Position numbers and translations under genes: made by a program. DNA of 62,000 nt from Lingula anatina (Eukaryota > Brachiopoda > Lingulata > Lingulida > Lingulidae): positions 286,498-348,497 of the forward strand of contig NW_019775393.1 of NCBI RefSeq assembly GCF_001039355.2, read 5' to 3'. Position 1 is the first letter of the stretch, and the number at the start of each line of letters is the position of its first letter. The notes under the pieces were generated by a model. The model saw only the letters and a program-made list of their open reading frames with translations, ran no database searches and was not told the origin of the DNA. Below are positions 9,994 to 21,197 of the stretch, piece after piece.

Positions 9994-12985
9994 ATGAGGG
10001 TGTCATGGAGTTTACGCGTCCTTCTGTCCGTTGCTTATGTTACCTGTGCGTCCAGTTACTCTAGTTACCAAACGACAGGTAATCCACGGCGCGCGATCGA
10101 CGATGACGACGAGAAGCTCAGCCTTTTGGAGGAGGTACTTAAGAAAATTATAGATGATTCGCATGATGTAGATGATTTCCAAGACGACAAGGAAAACGAC
10201 GACGATGGGCAATCCCCTGCCGATCATCTTGCAGCTGAGTCGAACGATCAAGGTAATTTGTACACCCTGGTGCTTAAACGTGTTGAATACTTCAAAAACT
10301 AGATATGCATAGTCTATGCATTTATTTTTAATTAGTCTGCATTTTTNNNNNNNNNNNNNNNNNNNNNNNNNNNNNNNNNNNNNNNNNNNNNNNNNNNNNN
10401 NNNNNNNNNNNNNNNNNNNNNNNNNNNNNNNNNNNNNNNNNNNNNNNNNNNNNNNNNNNNNNNNNNNNNNNNNNNNNNNNNNNNNNNNNNNNNNNNNNNN
10501 NNNNNNNNNNNNNNNNNNNNNNNNNNNNNNNNNNNNNNNNNNNNNNNNNNNNNNNNNNNNNNNNNNNNNNNNNNNNNNNNNNNNNNNNNNNNNNNNNNNN
10601 NNNNNNNNNNNNNNNNNNNNNNNNNNNNNNNNNNNNNNNNNNNNNNNNNNNNNNNNNNNNNNNNNNNNNNNNNNNNNNNNNNNNNNNNNNNNNNNNNNNN
10701 NNNNNNNNNNNNNNNNNNNNNNNNNNNNNNNNNNNNNNNNNNNNNNNNNNNNNNNNNNNNNNAAACTCTCTCTAATTCTGGAGTCGTTAATGCTAGAGAC
10801 CTCTTGTTTTTTGCATTTGATAGAGCATGTCAAGCCCAACACTGGAGGTGGTCTCCGTTTTTTTGTTTTCCATACGGTTCACGAGTTATGCTGTATCAAA
10901 AAGTACATTCCTACTTTTCACCATTAACTGAAGTTTGAAAATTTTTAGTCTCTTATATCTCCAAAACTAGAAGAGTTGGGTCAATAGTTACTATTGAAGT
11001 TGAATAGGAAGTCATATACTGGCAATTTAACTGTGACCTTGAAATTGACCTTTGACCTACTTTTCACCATGGACTGAACTTTGCAACTTTTTTCAGTGCT
11101 TATACTTTCAAAACTGGCAAAGATATGCCCATAGTTAGTACCACCAGTGTGTAAGCTGGGGGTATTCGTGGTTTTAGTACCAACCCATATCGTACGGCTC
11201 CGCAGGGTGGCGTGGGATAAAAGGCACCATTACCAATTATCCTCCTAGATCGCAAAAAAGGGAATTTCTGCAAAAAGATATTTGTTTGTGCCAATGTTCA
11301 GAAACTAAGCAGACCTTAGCTCTCATATTATACTGAGGGGTTACAATTGCAGACTGCTTTAATGTGTGGAAGTTCGGGGTCAATCGGTGCATTTTCATGG
11401 GAAAAGCAGCCATTAGATGCCAAAACAGAAAAAAAAAAACCACCTTGTTTACTACATTTCCTGCAGCTTGTCACCCACAACCATACAGGTGGGGCCCCAC
11501 TTTCTTTTTCTTTCCCATACAAATGCGCTTACCCCAGCTGGTGGTACAATATCAGGAGGCGGTATCGCCTCTCTGATCCTCTAGTTGAATCCGTTTCGAA
11601 ATTCAAAGTTAGTCGATTGTTTTTAAGTACATCAACAGAAAAATTTTTAGAGAAATTAAGGGAGCGAGTTGTGTTAGGTGGATGGTGGTTTTTGATCCGC
11701 CAAAGCCACTTTATCTTTTATGACATTCTCATGCTTCTTCTATATGACACATTTTGTTCTTTGAAACTTCAGGCAAAAAAAAAAAAAAAAAAAAAGCTTT
11801 TTCAAACATTTTTTTCAAACACTTTTTTTTACAGCCGAAACTCGTACGTGACGCAAAAGACGAAGACGCATTTGCCAATGCTGGGCTTTTTAAAAGACTT
11901 GGGACAGGTAACATGGACCCAGTAGAACCCGAATTACTGGCTCACCTCCGAAAGAGATGGATCTTCGCACCTTCCGATCTTCCTTATAACTTAGTCAGAC
12001 CCAGCGTGGAGTCATGGGCTCAGATTGGCCAGTCACAATTGGTGGACAAAATTCTGAAACAACGCCGAAACGGTTTCTATGTAGAATCGGGCGCCTTTGA
12101 CGGAGAGGACCATTCCAATTCTCTCTTCTTCGAGAAATCACGAGACTGGAAGGGTCTTTTGATAGAACCTGATCCTTGGACCTTTGAAGCACTTATTCAG
12201 AAAAACAGGTAATTCTGGTTATATCCTCAAGTGTATTTTTATACCTTTACAGTCGTCAGTACGATTGAAAGAAGTTCATCATTTACAAAATCCAAGGGTG
12301 ATTTAGTAGAACAGGTATAAACATGAACATATGATCATTCTCTCTTTACCCACTTACGTCAGTCTAAACGTAACCATTATAACTGAATGGAGGAAATTGC
12401 CGGAAATTTATGGAAACATTTTCCCCCTATAAAGGTCTCACGCGCACTGTGTACTAGGCAAAGCTTCTTAAGATTGAAACATGTAACAATTCTAGTATCA
12501 GAAATTGTGTATTTGGTATTGAAACTCTTCTCTCTCTCGTTTACAGGAAGGCGTACGTTGTCAACACCTGCATTGCAATAGGAAAAAGCCCCGAAAGAAC
12601 CGAATTTACCTTCGCTAGCGAACTCGGCGGAATCGCCAAAAAATCCGCGGCCGTGCCAAAAGCCGAGGCAGGGTCTGTCCGAGGCACCGGCCGCATACAG
12701 TGCTTCCCCATTCTCTCCCTCCTAGCCGCTGTCGGCCAGACCCACGTAGACTATTTCTCCTTAGACGTGGAAGGCGCCGAGATAGAAATCCTCAAGTCAT
12801 TCCCCTGGTCGCAGGTGACAGTGGACGTGTGGACGATAGAGTACGCGGTTCACGGCGGGGGTGCCGGGACCCCGGAACGCGAGAAGGAAATCAGAGAGAT
12901 TTTTAAGAAAACGGACTTGTACAAGGAAGGGACCATTCTAGGCGGACAGGATATTGTGTTTGTAAGGAAAGACGTGCCTCAGTAG
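9994..12985 (+). CDS. FkbM-family methyltransferase with signal peptide (gene split by assembly gap)
   Basis: Visible coding exons are 9994-10252 (donor AAG|GTAATT, ends phase 1), 11835-12208 (ends phase 2) and 12547-12985 (stop TAG). The last two join in frame and encode an FkbM (Methyltransf_21) domain. The SAM-binding motif is GFYVESGAFDGEDHSNS, followed by LIEPDP (acidic residue of strand 2) and VDYFSLDVEGAEIEILKSFPW. The first exon encodes a hydrophobic signal sequence (residues 1-20) and then a strongly acidic linker (DDDDEK, DDFQDDKENDDD). Family members methylate O- or N-groups of small molecules or glycans; the substrate here is unknown. The signal peptide points to the secretory pathway. 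Exon 1 ends in phase 1 but the 11835 exon starts in phase 0, so at least one exon is missing. The Ns at 10347-10762 are the obvious place. Confidence 0.9.
10347..10762. other. Assembly gap (416 Ns)
   Basis: An unbroken run of N inside the FkbM gene. It lies between exon 1 and the next visible exon and probably hides a coding exon whose length leaves remainder 2 on division by 3. Confidence 0.95.
10908..11140. repeat. Degenerate two-copy repeat, about 147-bp spacing
   Basis: CCTACTTTTCACCAT starts two diverged copies (about 10909-10992 and 11055-11139). Both continue AACTGAA(G/C)TTTG.., CTTATA.CT.CAAAACT.G and end in ATAGTTA. The intervening TGACCTTGAAATTGACCTTTGACC looks like part of the same dispersed repeat. 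It lies in a FkbM intron. The element type is unknown. Confidence 0.6.
11835..12208 (+). CDS. FkbM methyltransferase, exon with SAM-binding motif
   Basis: The acceptor TTTTACAG ends at 11834. The frame starts PKLVRDAKDED and ends at the donor ACAG|GTAATT, after ALIQKN. It carries the FkbM motif GFYVESGAFDGEDHSNS and the LIEPDP turn. A long A-run (11775-11794) lies just upstream in the intron. Confidence 0.9.
12547..12985 (+). CDS. FkbM methyltransferase, last exon
   Basis: The acceptor TTTACAG ends at 12546. AG from the previous exon plus G restores Arg, giving RKAYVVNTCIAIG. It contains the late FkbM motif DYFSLDVEGAEIEIL and ends DIVFVRKDVPQ-stop. This exon is visibly more GC-rich than the introns. 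Confidence 0.92.
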
Positions 12986-13011
12986 TATGGGTGATATTGA
13001 TTGAGGGGGAT

Positions 13012-13027
13012 GGGGGGGGGGGGGGGC
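13012..13027. repeat. Poly-G run after the FkbM stop
   Basis: A G-run of about 16 bases starts some 27 bases after the stop codon, in the probable 3' UTR. Confidence 0.8.
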
Positions 13028-13249
13028 GAGGATGTGGCAAGACCCGTAGGCTACCGTCCGTGTCTTTCAAAACGGCTGTCAACAACACATGGAATATGTG
13101 AGACTTGAAGTTTGGCTGGGATTACTGAGGAAATGTGGAATTATGAAAGTGGAAGTCCGCTGTAGAAAATACGATTTGATTTTCAATGCCTCTCCGGAGA
13201 TTCGGTTTGTGAACACATTTGAAACTAGAAAAGCACTCAGAGAGCGCAG

Positions 13250-13620
13250 ACCTCCGCCAAGGCAGCAAAGTCTCCATCGAATGCCGTTTCAACCCTAAAT
13301 TTTCGATATATTGATTCTTGATTGATTCTTGATCCGGATCACCACCAAAACGTAATCATCTGTTCCTTGGCCCACTTCTGACAGTTCCTGAAAATTTCAT
13401 CAAAAATCGGTCCATAACTTAGTTTTTTATTATTGATTATTGATTATTGATCCAGATCACCACCAAAAACTAATCACTTCTAAGTTAACCCATTTCTGAC
13501 CTACCCTGAAAATTACATCGAAATTCATCTATAACTTTTTGAGTTATGTTGATGACAAACAGACAGACAGAAAGACAGACAAAAAAACAGGGGTGAAAAC
13601 ATAACCTCCTTGGCGGAGGT
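13250..13620 (+). mobile_element. MITE-like element with ACCTCCGCCAAGG inverted ends
   Basis: The element starts ACCTCCGCCAAGG (13250-13262) and ends with its exact reverse complement CCTTGGCGGAGGT (13608-13620). The interior is a diverged tandem duplication: GATC(C)GGATCACCACCAAAA..CTGAAAATTTCATC..CATAACTTA near 13330-13425, and again near 13449-13545. A GACA-rich stretch (13556-13580) follows. I recall closely similar interspersed sequence from many marine animal genomes. It lies about 265 bases past the FkbM stop and before the first AATAAA, so it is probably transcribed in the 3' UTR. Confidence 0.75.
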
Positions 13621-13913
13621 AACAACCTATTCCCCAGAACTTTCGAAAAATTTAACCCAAAACATAAATGGACTGGTTTAAACCAAAACAGACTCAAAAT
13701 ATACATAACTTGGGTAGCCAGCGGAGAGGTCAAGAAACCCGTGGTCATGGAGGTCAAGCTTACCTAAAGCCACGTGGGTCAGAAAGACTCTTGATTAAGA
13801 GGGTCAAATCGATAGATCGACCGGTCAAATCGAGCCATAGGTTGGCCTCGTTGTCAGAGGGAAAATTAACTGGGGATAGGAGCAGCTAGAGTGCCTTGGA
13901 GTCGGCTACTTTT

Positions 13914-13919
13914 AATAAA
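13914..13919 (+). terminator. Candidate polyadenylation signal of the FkbM gene
   Basis: AATAAA in TTTTAATAAAGACG, 929 bases after the stop codon. It is a plausible but untested signal for a 3' UTR that would contain the MITE. Confidence 0.35.
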
Positions 13920-16759
13920 GACGAAGACGAGGCATATCAGAGGAGGGGTTCCGCCTGAATCCCAGAATGACGTAATAACCTTCGGATGATTCCGCATACG
14001 ATAAATCGGGGTTCGGGAACAGCCGAGGATTGCTTGGAGCACTGTTTGACGAAAGTGATTCTTAATTCTGTCTTTCAGGGATGTGTAAAACTACATTGCC
14101 TAGGGAAATACTTAAGATAAATACCATTTATTCGTTGATTAACACGTGTGTGTGCGTATATGTATATGTGTGTTTTTACAGATGAAAAGAGGGACACTTC
14201 TATTTTTCTATGGTTTTACTGTAAATGGTTGAAAAAATGGAATTGAAGCCAATGTCAACAAATGCTTAATTCATACTTACATGGTTCCTGCCTGGCTGTT
14301 TTAGCTGAAGCGCTTATTTTCAAATTCCTGATTTTTTAATGACAGTGTTTTTGTTTTAAGTGTTTTGTTTAGTAAGATGTTAGTAAGATGCATGCAAGCG
14401 CTATATAGTGGCTAGTGAAACCCTTTTTTACGAAAGAAAAATACGCTAGTAAAAGTTGTAGTAAAATAGCATTCCATTTTAATATGCAAACTTAGGTTAT
14501 AACGTAGCGTTAGGTCAAATATAAAGAAGACATTGCAGCAGTTAACTCAGAAAACACTCTGTGACTTGATTAAAACTTGTGTGACGCTGCATTCCAGACA
14601 TTGCGAATGACATAAATTAGACCATTAGGAATTTGATTAAATCTCTCCATTTTGAAACTCGTGCAGCGATTTGTACAGTTTCAGTATTGCTAGTCTCAAA
14701 AAGGTTGTGCCTTGGCAATGCGAATACTTGTCATTAAAATGTTTATTATTTACTGATAGTAATTTATGAAGATGACTGAAATATCAGTCATTTATATTTC
14801 AAAGCAAACAGTTTTGTTGGCAGTAGGATTATAAATGTCTTTTTAAGAATGGAGAGTTGTCCCCATTTCCTTTTTATTAATTGCTCAAGTTAATCCAGAA
14901 AAAAGACAAACAAAAGAAAAAGAAAAAAGAAATTTGCAAGTTTGCTTTGCTTGTTGTATCTTCTACAGTATTCTGTTCACCTAATACCTTCGAACACGTG
15001 ACAGCGACCCTATTAATTCTAGACTTTATTTACCATGAACACTAAATCACCATGAGGGAATTTTTTTGTCTGAAAAATAGCGACTACAGCAAACCCTGGA
15101 GTTAATTACTCACCTATCTTTTCAATTAACTCGTTCTATTTCAAGATAACTGCCATTAACTGGCATGATGACGGTGTTGTTAATACTCATTTATACCTAT
15201 GAATATCCCATTATGAGGGGCCCATTGGATATTTTCGTTACCTGTAAAAGCACTGCACTGTTTATTTCCTGAGATGTGTGAAAAATGCATAGTATTTAGC
15301 CTGATCTGTGAAGAACCCCCATCTCCGTGAATGCGTCTTTTTATTCTTTGTCATTCTTGAAATAAAGTCATTATTTAAATGAAACTGGCGATAACATCGT
15401 ACTGAACTGATCAAGATTTATTTCACATTTGAACTGTACTTGATAATTATTATTTTTTGTGTTAAAAAAGATGTTACTTTCTCCTATGTGTAATAGTCAG
15501 GCCGGGCCCTGATAACAAACAAATGGAATCCAATATTGCAGTGTAATCAGAGACCGGATGGGGGAGAACTGTCATGTGCAATTTTGCGTATGTCATTGTG
15601 AATATATAAAAGGATTCCAACTCCACCTCAGATACAATACACTATTTAAACAACGGAGGCAACGGAGCATTCACCCAAGTATGATTGGAATGCAAACAGG
15701 TAAAAAAGAAAAAAATAATGATAACAATCAACCTTCTTTATTAAAATATAAGGCCTTTCTATTTTATTTGACCCCCAGCTCTACATCACTGGACTACCTC
15801 ACATACACGTATCAAATCAATTTTGTTGCAAATAGTTTTGTTATCTTCACTGCGATTTGTAAATAGATGATCTTATTTCCAGTTAAGTGTGATTGCTACT
15901 TCCCTTTTCCATCCTCGATAGTTGCAGGCGGCGTGTTGGAAAGTGATTGCATCAGAGAAGACAGCCGATTGCGGCGAGAATCCAGCTTCTCAGCTACCGC
16001 AATACACAATTGTTTCTTCCGAAATGAATTTACCAGTGTAGTAGAAATAGGTCTTTCAACAAAAATTTAATGGCAAACATTTGAGTCGCGTCATATATCT
16101 ATTAGATAACTTTTGCTTTTTTATATTAGAGTATAAAATAACGAAAAAAAGGGGAGGGGGAGAATAGCCAATTTATATAGGCGCAGGAGCAGCAGTCGGG
16201 AGATTGGTATTTTTGAACTAAGTCACCGCGTAGGCTAACGGATCCTGTCCCCTTCTCCGAGTTATTATCTAAATCGGAAAATTACACACAGGAGAAAATA
16301 ACATCTTTTTTAACACAAATAGAGATACGGCGTCGCTGGTCGAGACGGTTGTCAATCTTAGCCCCACTCCAAGTACATACTTTTGGTGCCCAGTTGGTTT
16401 TCATTTTTCCAACGGTTTGTCTGAACCTTATCCATTTCAAATGAATCACCTGTAATTTTTATCTTTCAAAGACGGACGGTTTTCTTTAGAGTGGGTTCGT
16501 TTGTTTGTGAACGAGAGAACACAGTAAGTTTTTCACAACTTTGGGCTTAAATTTTTTTTTAGAACACGCGGTTGTTGAATCAAACCTCGTTTTCTAAACG
16601 TTGCGTGGGGGGGGGGGTCTTCTTTCAACCCTAAACAATTAGTCCGTCAATAACACATCCCTTATTCATCAAATTAATCTTAATATGTTCATTTTCATGC
16701 TCTTGTCTACTTATTAAACATTTATCATAACATAAACATCAAGTTCTCTTCGAGGGACA
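13920..16759. other. Intergenic, no gene recognised
   Basis: About 2.8 kb of AT-rich sequence between the FkbM gene and the RPL19 3' end. Frames up to about 100 codons exist (for example 15558-15866, plus). They lack recognisable motifs, splice context or compositional bias, and I do not call them genes. Confidence 0.5.
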
Positions 16760-16765
16760 TTTATT
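16760..16765 (-). terminator. Candidate polyadenylation signal of RPL19
   Basis: AATAAA on the minus strand, 85 bases past the RPL19 stop. The short distance is typical of ribosomal protein mRNAs. Confidence 0.5.
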
Positions 16766-16849
16766 CCTTTTGTACACATTGTTTTCGGAATTTTTTTAAA
16801 TTATAAAATGTACACAAGAGTTTTTTGTTTGAGGAATTTGAGATGGTGT

Positions 16850-17963
16850 CTATTTCTTGGTTGCCTCCTCTTCCTTGGCGTACGACTTCATGATCTCGGC
16901 GTGCTTCTGTGCGATCCTCTCCTCACGGCGTTTGCGGGCGTCCTTGACGCGGGTTCGTCTGGCCTCAGCTTGGTCGCTGTGAAAAAGAAAGATTATTTTA
17001 AGTTCTAACAAATGAACAAGCTACATAAAAATATAGTGTACTAAGTAATATATCATAATAACGGTAAACTAATACATTTTAGTTACACCAACTGCAAAAC
17101 CTGACCAAACAAATTAACAGTATTACATCAATAATGATGGAAGTTGTCATCTTAATAATCTCAGTAAAGAAATTAAAATTTGTTTCAAGTTCAGTGATGA
17201 TGCTCTTATAAATATCCAGCAGTGTTAGTATTTTTCTTATATTTGGACATTTCTTTTTTTATTATAAATTCCCTCCTGTTTTGGATTTTAGTCCTACATA
17301 TAAATGACAATTTCTGTGGTGCATCTGCTTACAATTAAGTTTTCTTTGTAATGATCTATTTTAACACTTACAATCTATGCTATTGCTTGTTCTCAATTTC
17401 CATCAGATCAAAACAACTAGTCTATCACTGAATGGACTTAGTGACAGTACTACTTGAATCTGATAAAGATCAATTTTTACCCAAAACTCATTATTTGAAA
17501 ATGCTAGAAATCATCCTTTGAACGATGGACAAGACTGAGCAGAAAAAAAATTTCAACATAACCGTTTTTCCCACATTTCTACTTTCTGGTATTATTCCAA
17601 GCAGTTCAGACTTATATTAGATACAATGAACATTGAAAGAAATAAGTAATTTAATTGCAGTTAGCCAACTTAAATCCAGGTTCATATTAATTTTGATTCT
17701 AAGCAGACCCTTTATCTGCCAAAATACTCCCCCCCCCACCAACAGGCCTTTTTCTCCATAACCTTTTATTACTTTTTTTGAAGAAAGGGGGGGAGGGGGG
17801 GGGGTGGAGGGGGGGGGGAATGTGTGGGTGTGTGCATCAGGGGTGTACTTACTTGAGCATCTTCACTCTGGACTTCCTCTCCTTCTCTTTGTGGATGTGT
17901 TCCATCAACACACGCTTGTTCTTGAACACGTTACCCTTGCACTTCAGGTACAGTTCATGATAC
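16850..17963 (-). CDS. RPL19: 60S ribosomal protein L19 (eL19), last two exons (5' part missing)
   Basis: Exon 17853-17963 (acceptor TTCCAG, donor CAA|GTAAGT) reads [20 protein letters not shown] followed by [16 protein letters not shown]. Exon 16850-16976 (acceptor TTCACAG) completes it with [20 protein letters not shown] and [22 protein letters not shown]-stop. This is the C-terminal half of eL19: the conserved KGNVFKNKR block, then the long basic helix that forms the eB12 bridge to the small subunit in known eukaryotic ribosomes. The join is in frame (AA|C). The first 110 or so residues of the protein (RLQKRLAASVL.. block onward) are not found anywhere up to UTP11. A hAT-like element and an assembly gap lie on that side. 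Confidence 0.97.
17778..17818. repeat. Poly-G/purine tract in RPL19 intron
   Basis: An almost pure G tract with A/T interruptions begins about 30 bases inside the intron after the penultimate RPL19 exon. It is G-rich on the plus strand, so C-rich in the RPL19 pre-mRNA. G-runs of this length can form quadruplexes. Confidence 0.85.
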
Positions 17964-18298
17964 CTGGAATAACAAGAGCTCTTATCTATCTTTTCCAGGC
18001 AACAGTGCAGCTGTATTTTGGACTCCCCATTTCAATTTAGGACACCCATTTTTAGATTGTTATTACTGAACACATGTATACAAGATGTCTTGACGAAAGC
18101 ATGAGTTACAGATCCCCATTTCAAAATCCTGGTTAAACTCCCTCTGATTCCTTGTTTTTGTTTTTTGTTTAAAAATATTACAATTATATTTACATGTTCC
18201 ACCTTGTAGGCATAGAAACTCTGAAGTACTCTTCAAGAAGATCATCTCCCCTACCCTCTTCCAAACAAATTGAAGCAGTGTGTTAATCACTCAGTTAA

Positions 18299-20328
18299 CA
18301 GGGGTCGAAATGTTGCTTTCCCGCTTTCCCGAGGGAAAGCTATTGCGGGCTCGGGAAATCTATGTGAAGTCTTACTTTCCCGTCCGGTAAATCGTTGAAG
18401 ATGCCCGGGAAATGCAAAAACCTCTCGGGAAACCGCTATCAAAGGTCGCTTTCCCGAAGAACTGTTACCTTTTATAAAATTCATTTACTGGCACCTAGTT
18501 GTGCTGATACAAGCCGTCAATTATTTAACCATTTCCAAAACGCAAGTAAGCTAGACTACGTAAGCACTCACTCTGAAACTAAGGACGCACTCACGTGACT
18601 AACTAGAATTTGTAACGGGGCCTCCTTTTGGATTTCAAGATAGTTGTCAATCAAAATCTTCCCGGGGCATTTACAGTGGTATAACTGACTCGTTCCCTAC
18701 CCCATTTACACAATGTTTGACTTAGAAAGGAACAAGCCTGCGCAGCTAGCAGGTATAAAATAGATAGGTACAAACCTACACAGCTTACAGAAACAAATTA
18801 ATGTGCGTGAACAAAGTGAACACAGCGTCCAAGCCTACACAAAAAACGGGCACCAGACAGCTTAGTACGGGGAACGAAGATCAGTCAGCCATTTATGCAC
18901 GATCAGCTGACGCAAGGTTCAGTTTTATGTCGGGCTCAAGTTTGACGGAGGTTGATGGTCAGAATAGGAGTCTTTTAAGTACGAGTTCCTCAAGTGGAAA
19001 ATGAAAGACGAAAGCAAGGAAAAAACCAAGCAAACTCGCTATACAAGACACATGTAAACTTCAAGACACGAAAATAAGCAGGCGCACATGGCGACGATGC
19101 AGGTACGTCGTAAATAATAATAATGCGTAACAAGTTTCATATCTTATGAATTGTAAATGATAAACAAGACGTTTTTACTTTTCTGTTACGTAGTAAACAT
19201 AAAAGTTGCCCTACCTCATTCTCTTTGCTGATGACATGATGTATTGAAAAACAAATCGGCCATATCACAGACCGAGTTTTTCTTACCCTCGAATTCTCGG
19301 CTCTTCTCAAGAGCTCCACCTGGACTAAATAGTTTGTTTGTGAAGTGATTGATTTGTTTTTCATTGAACTCCTACCAAACTGACAAACTTTTTAAAGATG
19401 TCATGGGTTATTCTAGCCTTTATAATTAAGGACCTAATATTAGTATCTTTATTCCCTTCTGAAAATGAAGTTTTTAACATAAAAATTTCACTGCACTTTT
19501 TCAACTTCCCCTTTTCTAATTGGTATAAAATTGCCTACTAGTAAGAAAATTGCCTAAGTTTCAAATGAAATTAATCATTGTACACACTAGAAATAAGTCC
19601 AATTGTTTATTGGTTTGACTACATGATAATTGACATGTCCAGAGTCAGCCTTCAATTCATTGTTTCATAGTAAAGTATTCACATTACCATTCTAGTGAAC
19701 AATTTCCAGACTGTATGTAATTGCAATAAAATCTCAACCAATCAATTACCAATAATACTTACTTTTTAGCTGCCAAAGGTGGACCCATGGAGACTGTAGA
19801 CAGTGATGAGTATGGAGATAAAACAATTGAAAGGCTTACAGAACATTTTAGAAGGACGCTCGCTGGCTTTAAAACCTACATGTGCCAGGTTGAATGGCCT
19901 CAGTTAAAAAAATCCATGCTGGAACTTCATGAAAAGGGACAGGACATAGTTGCCTTTTTTATTTTAAGTAGACTGCTGACTATACATTAAGATGTTTACC
20001 CTAATATTTGTGCTCTCTTGGCCATTGTGATGGTCCTTCCAGTCGGCAATTGCAATGCAGATGTAGCATATCACATTAATGTTGACAAATGTTCCCACTA
20101 TATTTGGATGCCATGTTAGTTTATTTCATAACAATAAACATTCATTTCTCAAAGATATGTTCTTTCCTTGGTTATTTGTCATCATATTAAAATAATCTAA
20201 TTTAATATCAGGGAAATCGGTTTTCATTATTTTGCTGTCAGGGAAAGCTACTTTCTTGCAGGGAAAGTAATATACAAAATCACTTTCCCGACAGGGAAAG
20301 TATGATTTTCTAAACATTTCGACCCCTG
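18299..20328 (+). mobile_element. hAT-like DNA transposon, internally decayed
   Basis: The ends are CAGGGGTCGAAATGTT (18299-18314) and its inverted copy AACATTTCGACCCCTG (ending 20328). CAGGGG termini fit hAT-superfamily elements. Both subterminal regions are packed with CTTTCCCG / CGGGAAAG boxes in both orientations (18315-18465 and 20205-20300). A coding remnant near 19787-19940 resembles the C-terminal part of hAT-derived proteins. The flanking 8-mers (TCAGTTAA and TAAGTGGT) do not match, so no target-site duplication is visible. The element lies between the visible parts of RPL19 and UTP11. Confidence 0.7.
19787..19990 (+). pseudogene. hAT-type transposase remnant
   Basis: The frame METVDSDEYGDKTIERLTEH then FRRTLAGFKTYMCQVEWPQL is preceded by a usable acceptor (CTTTTTAG) at about 19770. 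The pattern 'YG..-.I..L..HF...L........EWPQLK' resembles the region before the C-terminal dimerisation domain in hAT-derived zinc-finger proteins of the ZNF862/KIAA1586 kind. No DNA-binding or full catalytic domain is seen, so it is a fragment. Low similarity makes the family assignment tentative. Confidence 0.4.
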
Positions 20329-20916
20329 TAAGTGGTGCCAGATATTTTCAGCAAGACGATTGCATATATAGTCTTCAGTTGCTGTGTTTAAAAACTCTAT
20401 TCTGATTTTACTGTGTATGTTCGTCATCCTGTTATATTTCATGTAAAGGAAGTTTTTTTTCAAATATAATGCTAAGGGGCAGATCCAGGATTATTTGAAG
20501 GGGACCAAATATTTTGGTGTTTTGGAGAGCAAACGGCGCCATTTGGTTTGGTTTAGAACTATGATTCAGCTAGTGGGGAATTTTGGTGTAATTTTTTTTT
20601 AGAAACTAAGGGGGTGGGTGGGGGAGGGTGGGGTCCCTCTTTCTTTTACATAATTTTCAAGTCAAGTCACTCAGGTAGTGAACTGTACTGCCCATAAATA
20701 TTTGTTCATATTTCAAAATTTTTTAGGGGAGGTACCCCCACCCCTTGCAGAAACATCACTAATGAGAAATTTAGAAAATATTAATTAAAATTAATTGGCA
20801 CTCTTAACTTTGAGGAACATGCACTATTAGAAAAGTCATTTTCAGGTGTGGCAATGAAGTTTTTGTAACCTCCTCCCAAACACATTATTTTAAATTATTT
20901 ATTCACAGTGTAACCC

Positions 20917-20941
20917 NNNNNNNNNNNNNNNNNNNNNNNNN
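20917..20941. other. Assembly gap (25 Ns) followed by poly-C
   Basis: Twenty-five Ns are followed by 17 C at 20942-20958. A short round gap beside a homopolymer is typical of a placeholder of unknown true size. The 5' exons of both RPL19 and UTP11 are missing around it. Confidence 0.9.
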
Positions 20942-21197
20942 CCCCCCCCCCCCCCCCCGCTTAGAATTTAAAAATTTAAATATTTTTTGGAGCGGGGCAA
21001 GTTGATTTTGAAACCTTTTTGCCTGACTGGGCAAGTGCTTGAAAATATTTCATGTCAAATCCTGATATAAACATACATATTTGTTAAAAAACTCGAGCTA
21101 TCACACCTTGGCTGTTGGTAACCCTACAGGGCTACCTGGTGCCTGAGGTTAACATCTGGCCCTGACTAGCTTTGTTAATTTTATATTTTGATTTTAG

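Noticed and set aside
10012-10842. Long open frames on both strands across the N-gap
   Set aside because: They are open only because the 416 Ns contain no stop codons. The real exon on the plus strand ends at 10252.
15558-16070. 102- and 67-codon plus-strand frames
   Set aside because: AT-rich with no motif, splice signal or recognisable similarity; the length is expected by chance.
16808-17008. Hydrophobic 66-codon plus-strand frame resembling a membrane peptide
   Set aside because: Antisense shadow of the last RPL19 exon.
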